Below, piece by piece: positions 1 through 5,188 of a DNA stretch of 7,912 bases (positions are counted from its first letter, which is position 1; each line of letters starts with the position of its first letter). This DNA is from JAAYJM01 sp964499465 (GTDB lineage Bacteria; Bacteroidota; Ignavibacteria; Kapaibacteriales; UBA2268). Made by a program: the position numbers and the translations under genes. Below the pieces are notes generated by a model. It was not told where the DNA came from, did not search any database, and saw only the letters and a list, made by a program, of their open reading frames with translations. The stretch lies in the NCBI GenBank assembly GCA_964499465.1, contig CAZCLJ010000220.1, positions 1 through 7,912 of the forward strand. The letters run 5' to 3'.

Positions 1-52
1 TCATTAATCATTAATCATTAATCATTAATCATTAATCATTAATCATTAATCA
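1..52. repeat. 7-bp tandem repeat (TCATTAA)n at the 3' end of the cytochrome operon
   Basis: Seven perfect copies of TCATTAA fill positions 1-49, followed by a partial copy (TCA). The array runs off the left edge, so its true length is unknown. It abuts the stop codon of the cytochrome b gene at 53-55. Read with that gene, the unit is TGATTAA/TTAATGA, which supplies stop codons in several frames just after the natural stop. There is no hairpin or T-run here that would make it an intrinsic terminator. Confidence 0.95.
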
Positions 53-664
53 CTATTCTTCGATTTCTTCTTCGCCGGTAAGCATTGCTTTTAGGTTTGA
101 AGAAGGAGTTTCGCCAGTAGTAATTAAATACAAATGGGCAATAATAAAAGCTAAAAGTAAAAACGCACCTATCGTATGAAGAATAGCAACAGTTTCCAAA
201 GATTCAATATTTAGCGACTGAACTCCGTGTTTTGTTGGATAGCGATAAAACATATAGAGCAGCCCCGTTGTTACAACTACTGGAATTACAAGGATTTTAA
301 GTCCAAAATATGTCAGTTTCTGCAAAGGATTTAGTTTGCTCAAAACTGTTATCTTTGTAGGGTGCGGAGCATTTTTGAAAATACCAAACAAATAGTAGTT
401 CAGTTGTGCTTTTATGTTTGTGAAAGTCGGAATATACTGCTTCCATTCGCCGGTAACGAAATGCCAGAAAATAGCAAAAAGTATGAGGATAATTAGCATA
501 TAAGCAGCAATGTTGTGGTAAGTAACAGCATTTTCAAAGCCAAAAAAAGTATAAGAGCCGTGGATTTCAAACCCGGAAAAAGCAAGGAAGAAAATTAAAA
601 GTGCTTGCAACCAGTGCCAAAACCGCTCAAAAGGTTTATATATTTCAACAATTATCTTAGCCAT
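53..664 (-). CDS. Four-helix cytochrome b (Ni/Fe-hydrogenase/thiosulfate reductase b-type), partner of the octaheme cytochrome
   Basis: This 203-aa integral membrane protein resembles the cytochrome b561/Ni-Fe hydrogenase b-subunit family. It probably binds two b hemes and moves electrons between quinol and a periplasmic partner. Four hydrophobic segments lie near residues 18-34, 50-70, 118-140 and 160-182. Candidate heme-ligating histidines in or beside helices are H17 (in FWHWLQ), H50, H68 (in FWHFVTGEW), H163 and H177. The HWLQALLIF...SG opening is typical of the family. The tail is acidic (EEEIEE). The ATG start has AAGGTG four to five bases upstream, inside the 3' end of the octaheme gene, and the two reading frames overlap by 8 nt (ATGGCTAA), so translation is probably coupled. 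I infer the partner from this overlap. The substrate cannot be read from the subunit itself. The family call is solid; the exact subfamily is not. Confidence 0.87.
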   Translation of the reverse strand: MAKIIVEIYKPFERFWHWLQALLIFFLAFSGFEIHGSYTFFGFENAVTYHNIAAYMLIILILFAIFWHFVTGEWKQYIPTFTNIKAQLNYYLFGIFKNAPHPTKITVLSKLNPLQKLTYFGLKILVIPVVVTTGLLYMFYRYPTKHGVQSLNIESLETVAILHTIGAFLLLAFIIAHLYLITTGETPSSNLKAMLTGEEEIEE

Positions 665-2258
665 TTTTCACCTTTTTGTTTTTTCTTGAATTAATTAGTC
701 TTAAAGTGCCGTGAGAAGCAACCCCAAGAAAAGTAAGTAAAAGCAGCAATGAACCAGCCACATCAACAAATTTGCTGTAATCTCTTCCGGGAATGTAAAA
801 ATCGCTTAAACCAGCAAGGCGTGAATCAGTGCGGGTGTGACATTCGTTACACTGAACCACGTTTTCTTTCGATGAAACCATGTGGTTTACAAGCCAGAAC
901 ATTTTCGTTTCTATAAAATCAATTTTTCCGCTAAAATGAAGTCCTACGTCTTTCATACCAATTTCAGATGCTGTTTGCCAGTTGAAATCTTTCCAAAAGG
1001 CGCCTTCACCTTCTTTTTCTGCATAAAGTTTCGGTTGAATCAATACTTTAGTTACAGGGTCGTAGGGCTGTTTTGCAATGTGAATTTTTACCGGAACAAT
1101 TTTAGATTCCCGGTCTTTGTAAGAGCCGTTTAACTGGTTTAAAACTAATTGCTTCGAAGCATCTTCTATTGTATCACCAAGTAAATAATGACTGGCAGTA
1201 CCGTTGAACCAAACATAAGCTGGCTTTAAATTTTTTCCCCATACGAAACTACCTTTGATTGATAAATAAGCATCGTTTCCCAAACTGTCTTCTTCGTGAT
1301 ATGGCTTACCGTCTTTTAATCTTCCGGCGGTTGACCAGTCCCAATAAAGTTTAGTGGAATTTTCTTTAGCATAAGTCGGAATATGACAAGCTTCGCAGGA
1401 TACTTTTAAAGTATGGCTGTTAATCAAATCTTTTTCGTGTGGTGCGTTGGTATGGCACTGGTCGCAGGTATTCCTGTTTGTGCAAGTTGAAGCAAAGGAA
1501 TATAGCTTTCCGGATATTTTATGATTTTCTGTTAAATGGCAGTCTATGCACTGCAAATTCATACCTTCACTTGCCATGTGAATATCAATTTCTTTGCTTG
1601 GCTCATTCATCGCAGATTCGAGGTGTCCATGCTTAACATTATTTCCGCCACCGCCGTAAAAATGGCATACTCCGCAATTGCTTCTCTTCGGTTTTCCCAC
1701 GCTTTGTGCGATTAGATTCAAATCTAAATTTTCAACGGGGGCGCCGGCTGCTCCTGATGCTTTAGCATAAGTTTCTGAATTATCGTGGCAAACGAGGCAG
1801 TCAATATTAGTTGAATCAGTATAAATTTGACCATTTTCATCGTATCCTAATCCAATGTGGCATTTAGCACAGCTTTGCTCATTTCCTTGAGTACCAATAC
1901 AAAAATTATTAATTGCATTCTTTTTGCCGATATAAACAATTCCTCTGCCTTGAATGTATTCTTCGCGTTCCCAGCTCCAGTGGTTTGACTGCATTACCTC
2001 GCCGGCGGTGAGATTATGGCAGCTTTCACATGCTTTGGTTACCTCACGGGCATTTTCAAATTTTGCCTGCAATATTTCAAATCTTTTATGGTCAACTTTT
2101 GGCTTGTGTTTCTTGGAGTACTTATCTTTTAACTTTATCAAGGTAGTCGGCTCATAATCTAAAGAAGATAAGCTGCCCAAAATAATTGCAGTTATTACAG
2201 AAATTACAATTAGAAATGCTAAAAACTTCTTCATTTTATTGACTTTCCTAAGTTTCAA
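657..2258 (-). CDS. Membrane-anchored octaheme c-type cytochrome, tetrathionate reductase (OTR) family
   Basis: The 533-aa protein has exactly eight CXXCH heme sites, at about residues 77, 130, 154, 195, 237, 265, 288 and 470. A basic N-terminus and hydrophobic segment (11-30) act as signal or anchor. A second hydrophobic segment lies at 498-514, followed by HGTLR and a basic tail. The layout around hemes 1-4 (HWSWERE at 93-99, INNFC at 116-120, GGGG..VKHG at 202-211) matches my memory of the octaheme tetrathionate reductase family first studied in Shewanella. That enzyme reduces tetrathionate, nitrite and hydroxylamine in vitro, and one active-site heme has a lysine ligand, for which K209 is the likely equivalent here. 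The first start is TTG at 2258. The ATG at 2234 (residue 9, MKKFLAF) is an equally good alternative. The C-terminal helix and overlapping cytochrome b gene suggest a membrane quinol-fed reductase rather than the soluble form. The physiological substrate is unknown. Confidence 0.9.
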   Translation of the reverse strand: MKLRKVNKMKKFLAFLIVISVITAIILGSLSSLDYEPTTLIKLKDKYSKKHKPKVDHKRFEILQAKFENAREVTKACESCHNLTAGEVMQSNHWSWEREEYIQGRGIVYIGKKNAINNFCIGTQGNEQSCAKCHIGLGYDENGQIYTDSTNIDCLVCHDNSETYAKASGAAGAPVENLDLNLIAQSVGKPKRSNCGVCHFYGGGGNNVKHGHLESAMNEPSKEIDIHMASEGMNLQCIDCHLTENHKISGKLYSFASTCTNRNTCDQCHTNAPHEKDLINSHTLKVSCEACHIPTYAKENSTKLYWDWSTAGRLKDGKPYHEEDSLGNDAYLSIKGSFVWGKNLKPAYVWFNGTASHYLLGDTIEDASKQLVLNQLNGSYKDRESKIVPVKIHIAKQPYDPVTKVLIQPKLYAEKEGEGAFWKDFNWQTASEIGMKDVGLHFSGKIDFIETKMFWLVNHMVSSKENVVQCNECHTRTDSRLAGLSDFYIPGRDYSKFVDVAGSLLLLLTFLGVASHGTLRLINSRKNKKVKNG

Positions 2259-2270
2259 ATATTCCTCTTT
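2243..2270 (-). promoter_or_regulatory. Two alternative ribosome binding sites/starts for the octaheme cytochrome
   Basis: On the minus strand AAGAGG (2264-2269) lies 5 nt before the TTG codon at 2256-2258. AGGAAAG (2243-2249) lies 8 nt before the in-frame ATG at 2232-2234. Both are well spaced. The shorter product begins MKKFLAFLIV, a compact signal-anchor. The longer one adds eight residues (MKLRKVNK), giving a very basic n-region. Sequence alone does not decide between them. The ATG is the more usual codon; the TTG has the better Shine-Dalgarno match. Confidence 0.5.
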
Positions 2271-2312
2271 AGCAATATAGTTAATATTTTTCTTTTTGAA
2301 AAATATTTTTGC

Positions 2313-2328
2313 TTAATTTTGAAATTAA
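2313..2328 (+). promoter_or_regulatory. Putative Bacteroidota-type -7 box inside a palindrome, upstream of trmH
   Basis: TAATTTTG at 2314-2321 matches the TAnnTTTG consensus of the Bacteroidota housekeeping promoter. It sits about 40 nt before the trmH ATG. It lies within a perfect inverted repeat, TTAATTT-TG-AAATTAA (2313-2328), in the divergent gap between the cytochrome operon and trmH. A nearly identical block precedes the response regulator gene. No convincing -33 TTG is present at the expected spacing, so the promoter call rests on the -7 box alone. Confidence 0.4.
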
Positions 2329-2361
2329 TGAATTTTACTGAATATATAAAAGCATTTTTTT

Positions 2362-2964
2362 ATGCAAACTGAAAATTATTTTGTTACTGAAAAGCGTTTG
2401 GAAAAATTAACCAAAGTATTGGAAAAACGTCAACTTGATTTTACCGTTGTTTTGGAAAACATCAACGACCCACACAATCTTTCTGCTATACTGCGTTCCT
2501 GCGATGCAGTAGGTATTTTTGAAGTGTATTTGATTTATAAGAACAGGCGAGATATTCCTCATCTTGGAGAAAAAAGCTCTGCAAGTGCAAGGAAATGGGT
2601 GAAAAAACTGCTTTTCAACAGAGTTGAAGATTGCTATGCCGAACTTCGTAAGCAAGGAAAAAAGATTTTTACTACTCATCTTTCAAGTGAAGCAAAATCT
2701 ATTTATGATGTTGATATGACGCAAAACATAGCAATAGTCTTTGGAAATGAGCATAGTGGCGTATCTGAAGAAGCTCTCGAAAAAGCAGATGGAAACATTT
2801 TAATACCACAAGTTGGAATGATACAGAGCTTAAATATTTCTGTTGCCTGTGCTGTAACCGTTTACGAAGCATTTCGTCAAAGGAACGTTGCCGGACTTTA
2901 TGACAAGTGCAATTTCGATGATATTGCTTTTGTTAGTGTAATGAAGGAATGGACGAAAAGGTGA
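2362..2964 (+). CDS. trmH: tRNA (guanosine(18)-2'-O)-methyltransferase, SpoU/TrmH family
   Basis: The 200-aa protein is a cytoplasmic SPOUT-fold enzyme expected to methylate the 2'-OH of G18 in the tRNA D-loop using S-adenosylmethionine. All three SpoU motifs are visible. Motif 1 is NLSAILRSCDAVG (39-51), with N39 and the catalytic-type R45. Motif 2 is VFGNEHSGVS (126-135), with N129, E130 and G133. Motif 3 is IPQVGMIQSLNISVACAV (148-165), which forms the knotted cofactor pocket with S156 and N158. The N-terminus (TEKRLEKLTKVLEKRQLDFTVVLENINDPHN, in part) matches TrmH rather than TrmL or RlmB, which lack this helix and the DLTV-like stretch. It is somewhat shorter than the roughly 229-aa E. 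coli enzyme, mainly at the C-terminus. The ATG follows a T-run with no Shine-Dalgarno sequence. It is transcribed alone, divergently from the cytochrome operon, and a repeat region starts right after its stop. Confidence 0.92.
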   Translation: MQTENYFVTEKRLEKLTKVLEKRQLDFTVVLENINDPHNLSAILRSCDAVGIFEVYLIYKNRRDIPHLGEKSSASARKWVKKLLFNRVEDCYAELRKQGKKIFTTHLSSEAKSIYDVDMTQNIAIVFGNEHSGVSEEALEKADGNILIPQVGMIQSLNISVACAVTVYEAFRQRNVAGLYDKCNFDDIAFVSVMKEWTKR

Positions 2965-2968
2965 GAAG

Positions 2969-3022
2969 GTTTAGATAGTTGAGAAAGATTAGAAAGGTTA
3001 GAAGGATTAGAAAGGTTAAATT
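2969..3022. repeat. 9-bp tandem repeat (G[AGT]TTAGAAA-like) after the trmH stop
   Basis: Six in-phase nonamers can be read: GTTTAGATA, GTTGAGAAA, GATTAGAAA, GGTTAGAAG, GATTAGAAA and a degenerate GGTTAAATT. The array starts 4 nt after the trmH stop codon. The plus strand is almost pure purine plus T, with no C. The same nonamer family, better preserved, follows the sigma factor gene at 7521. Confidence 0.85.
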
Positions 3023-3028
3023 TTTTAA

Positions 3029-3103
3029 ACTTTTGCAAAGTTAAGAAACTTTACAAAAGTATTTTCTTCTTACTTTGCGAAAGTTTCTTAACTTTCGTAA
3101 AGT
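3029..3103. repeat. Pair of mirror-image stem-loops downstream of trmH
   Basis: Stem-loop 1 has arms 3029-3041 and 3048-3060 (13 nt each, 12 pairs and one C-A mismatch) around the loop TAAGAA. It is followed by the T-rich ATTTTCTTCTT, so it could end trmH transcription. Stem-loop 2 has arms 3072-3084 and 3091-3103 (12 pairs plus one G-T) around the loop TTCTTA. That loop is the reverse complement of loop 1, so stem-loop 2 is an inverted copy of the same unit. The left arm of 1 (3029-3040) can also pair with the left arm of 2 (3073-3084), so a larger alternative fold exists. The terminator role is inferred; the structure is seen directly. Confidence 0.8.
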
Positions 3104-3110
3104 TTGTATG

Positions 3111-3212
3111 GTAAAAGTAAAGATTTCACTGACAACGCAGTAAAGAATCTCACAAGTTATTGCTACCACTGACATTGAGATTCCTCACTTCGTATCGGAA
3201 AGACACTTTTAC
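3111..3212. repeat. Nested inverted repeat with ATTGCTACCAC core (degenerate copy)
   Basis: Outer arms GTAAAAGT (3111-3118) and ACTTTTAC (3205-3212) are perfect complements. Inner arms GAATCTCA (3145-3152) and TGAGATTC (3176-3183) are also perfect. The centre, CACAAGTTATTGCTACCAC, is nearly the same as in the copy at 7708-7768, and the right side shares TCACTTCGT with that copy and with the 93-bp array at 3746. It looks like an older, decayed member of the same palindromic repeat family. The remaining stretch, 3213-3277, shows only a small TTGCGCAA palindrome and no gene. Confidence 0.7.
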
Positions 3213-3277
3213 AGGGTAATTTGCGCAATTGTTAATTAAGAGCATAATCTTCTAATACCTTTATATTTTTTATGGAA

Positions 3278-4357
3278 TTAGGAGTTCTGAAATAACGAAG
3301 AATAATTCGGTTTTACTTTCAAAATTTTATTTGAAATACTTGGGTATGCTTTTTTCATTAACTCAACCGAAGATTCTGAAAAAACTCTGATTTCATCGCA
3401 TTCCATCAGAAAATTCAGCCAGACATTTCTCCACTTTTCTATATCCCTTTCAACATTAACAATATAATCTAAGTTATTTTTCTTTATACATTTCATGCAT
3501 ACTTCAATTTCTGGAATACCGCAATATTTTCCTGCATAATTCAATAGGAAAAAGCTGGGGCATATTGAAAAATAATCATTTACAACAAATATTACCTTTT
3601 GATTTTCCTTTTTCTGCTTAACTATTTGTTCAATAATTCGAAGTGGTTTTGGAAAAAATGCAATGTTATTTATTATGATTTGTTCAGCATTTTCAAATAA
3701 CTTTCTAAATTTTCTTTGATTGAAGTATTTTGAAAAGTAAAATTTAGATTCTTCACTTCGTTCAGCATTACAGGTGTTTTTGTTTGTCATTCTGAGCGGA
3801 GCGAAGAATCTCACAAATTTTTTAAAACAATATACTTTAGATTCTTCACTTCGTTCAGCATTACAGGAATTTTTGGGGGTCATTCTGAGCGGAGCGAAGA
3901 ATCTCACAAGTTTTTTAAAAAACTTAATTTTAGATTCTTCACTTCGTTCAGCATTACAGGTGTTTTTGTTTGTCATTCTGAGCGGAGCGAAGAATCTCAC
4001 AAATTTTTTAAAACAATATACTTTAGATTCTTCACTTCGTTCAGAATGACAGGTATTTTGCTTTTTATACAAATAAAAATACCCTTTTTGAAAATTGTAT
4101 TTTAAAATATAATTATGAGGTTTATTTTCTTCAATCAATACATTCAAATGGCTTTGGCTTCCACCACCGCAATCATTTGAAAGAATTAAAGTATAAGTTT
4201 TATCAAAAAGTGATAAATAATTGATTGGAAAGCGTTTTAAATATATAGAATTAGTGCAATTCTTTTTGAAAAGGAATAAAAAATTCCAAATCAAATTGGA
4301 TATGAATAAATAAGTTTTAAAAGCAATTTTTTTAATATGTGAATTTCTTTTGAGCAA
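3278..4357 (-). CDS. N-terminal fragment of a GT4-like glycosyltransferase carrying an in-frame repeat insertion; probably decaying
   Basis: The open frame is 359 aa. Residues 54-75 (containing ILSNDCGGGSQSHLNVLI) and 216-350 look like the first Rossmann half of a GT4-type glycosyltransferase: the glycine-rich GGGSQSH turn, then VVNDYFSICPSFFLLN (258-273), GKYCGIPEIEVCMKCI, EKWR (307-310), and a closing KILKVKPN. The family normally continues with a second half binding the nucleotide sugar; here the frame stops instead, about nine residues later. Residues 103-205 are not glycosyltransferase sequence. They are translated 93-bp palindromic repeats (ERSEES...RFFAPLRMT). The start is TTG with no good alternative, since the first internal Met is at residue 128. 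A stop lies four codons upstream. Truncated at the C-terminus and split by repeats, it is unlikely to be an active enzyme, although the frame is intact. It has no partner gene nearby, which suggests a relic of a cell-surface polysaccharide locus. Confidence 0.6.
   Translation of the reverse strand: MLKRNSHIKKIAFKTYLFISNLIWNFLFLFKKNCTNSIYLKRFPINYLSLFDKTYTLILSNDCGGGSQSHLNVLIEENKPHNYILKYNFQKGYFYLYKKQNTCHSERSEESKVYCFKKFVRFFAPLRMTNKNTCNAERSEESKIKFFKKLVRFFAPLRMTPKNSCNAERSEESKVYCFKKFVRFFAPLRMTNKNTCNAERSEESKFYFSKYFNQRKFRKLFENAEQIIINNIAFFPKPLRIIEQIVKQKKENQKVIFVVNDYFSICPSFFLLNYAGKYCGIPEIEVCMKCIKKNNLDYIVNVERDIEKWRNVWLNFLMECDEIRVFSESSVELMKKAYPSISNKILKVKPNYSSLFQNS
3746..4052. repeat. Array of 3.3 copies of a 93-bp palindromic repeat inside the glycosyltransferase fragment
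   Basis: Units start with AGATTCTTCACTTCGTTCA at 3746, 3839, 3932 and 4025 (partial), so the period is exactly 93 bp, or 31 codons. Units 1 and 3 read as identical. Unit 2 differs in the two spacers. Each unit holds two complementary halves. The best pair is 3971-3997 with 4025-4051: 27 nt, 24 Watson-Crick pairs, two G-T and one C-A. On the minus strand it encodes 31-aa repeats with ERSEES and FFAPLRMT. I know these strings as spurious translations of a repeat found in many bacteria. Related arms occur at 7708-7768 and, decayed, at 3145-3193. Confidence 0.93.
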
Positions 4358-4417
4358 TTTTACTTTTCAGTTAGAAAATTAAACAATTTAATAATAAAAT
4401 AAATTAAAAAAAAATTC

Positions 4418-4432
4418 TTAATTTTGAATTAA
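4418..4432 (+). promoter_or_regulatory. Putative -7 box inside a palindrome, upstream of the response regulator
   Basis: TAATTTTG (4419-4426) again matches TAnnTTTG. It sits in an inverted repeat TTAATT-TTG-AATTAA (4418-4432), nearly the same as the block upstream of trmH. The box ends only 5 nt before the first ATG (4432). Transcripts from it would therefore be leaderless, or would use the in-frame ATG at 4456 with a leader of about 25 nt. The A-rich stretch upstream shows no clear -33 TTG. Confidence 0.42.
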
Positions 4433-5187
4433 TGAAAAAAGCTAACGAAAGATTTATGAGCCAGAAACCCAACAAATTACTCGACACAATAACGTCAAAA
4501 TCTCAATCACAACGCACCATCGCTGTTGTTGATGATGAGCCGGACATTTTAGAACTGCTTAACGTTAATTTAACGAAAGCCGGCTTTAAAGTAAAGTGCT
4601 TTGAAGATGCCGATGGTTTTAGCAGATATTTATCTAAAGAAGTACCCGATTTGGTTATATTAGATTTAATGCTTCCGGATGCCGATGGATTTGATATTTG
4701 TAAATTTTTGAAAAAAGAAGACAAGTATTCAGAAATTCCAATTATTATGCTTACAGCCCGCGGTGAAGAAACAGACAAAGTGCTTGGGTTAGAACTTGGT
4801 GCTGACGATTACGTTACCAAACCATTTTCGCCCCGTGAACTTATTGCCCGCGTTAAAGCAATTTTAAGACGTGAGGAAAAAACTGTGAAAACCCAAAAAA
4901 TTAAAATTGCTGGTATTCTTGAAATTGATTTGCAAAAATACGATACATTCGTTAGTGGTGAAAAAGTTGAATTGACTACTTCTGAGTTTAGAATTCTTCG
5001 TATGCTTATCGAAAGAAAGGGCTGGGTTTATTCACGTGAGCAAATTCTTGATTATCTCGGTGCTTATGATAAAGGTGTTTTGGACAGGACTGTGGACGTT
5101 CACATTAAAAATTTGAGAGAAAAGCTAAAAGAAGCTGGAAAGCTAATCAAAAATATTCGCGGTATTGGATACAAATTAGAAGAATAA
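4432..5187 (+). CDS. OmpR/PhoB-family response regulator
   Basis: This 251-aa cytoplasmic transcription factor has a receiver domain at about 29-147 and a winged-helix DNA-binding domain at about 155-250. The receiver has the acidic pair D34/D35, phospho-acceptor D78 (in VILDLMLP), T108 (in MLTAR) and K130 (in VTKPF), so phosphorylation should be intact. The effector part shows LTTSEFRIL (181-189), RTVDVHIKNLREKL (219-232) and IRGIGYKL, the usual OmpR/PhoB recognition helix and wing. About 28 unstructured residues precede the receiver. Together with the promoter-like box 5 nt before the first ATG, this makes Met9 (ATG at 4456) a serious alternative start. The gene is followed after 1 nt by the histidine kinase, its likely cognate partner. 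Target genes are not visible. The nearest candidate is the operon itself, including the sigma factor. Confidence 0.93.
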   Translation: MKKANERFMSQKPNKLLDTITSKSQSQRTIAVVDDEPDILELLNVNLTKAGFKVKCFEDADGFSRYLSKEVPDLVILDLMLPDADGFDICKFLKKEDKYSEIPIIMLTARGEETDKVLGLELGADDYVTKPFSPRELIARVKAILRREEKTVKTQKIKIAGILEIDLQKYDTFVSGEKVELTTSEFRILRMLIERKGWVYSREQILDYLGAYDKGVLDRTVDVHIKNLREKLKEAGKLIKNIRGIGYKLEE

Positions 5188-5188
5188 A

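Noticed and set aside
882..1133. Plus-strand open frame opposite the octaheme cytochrome gene (also 1439-1636 and 1954-2157)
   Set aside because: These lie fully inside a gene with eight heme motifs on the other strand, have no recognisable domain, and appear because codons for the cytochrome read open in reverse.
2407..2679. Minus-strand frame inside trmH (and similar antisense frames at 4503-4778, 5839-6021 and 7022-7336)
   Set aside because: All are antisense shadows of genes with clear motifs on the plus strand; none shows a domain or ribosome binding site.
2965..3212. Insertion sequence or transposase remnant
   Set aside because: No transposase-like reading frame, no long terminal inverted repeats and no obvious target duplication are visible; only short repeat modules are present, so I describe it as a repeat element.
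3774..4049. Plus-strand 91-aa frame with repeating VILSGAKNLT and DSSLRSA strings
   Set aside because: It is the reverse reading of the 93-bp palindromic array; the periodic peptide follows from the DNA repeat and not from a protein-coding constraint.
3746..4052. CRISPR array
   Set aside because: The units are 93 bp, directly adjacent with no unique spacers, internally palindromic over long arms, and there are no cas genes. The variable segments repeat between units 1 and 3.
4432..5187. Naming the regulator and kinase phoB/phoR
   Set aside because: The domain layout matches PhoB/PhoR, but this architecture is shared by many two-component systems and no phosphate-related gene is nearby.
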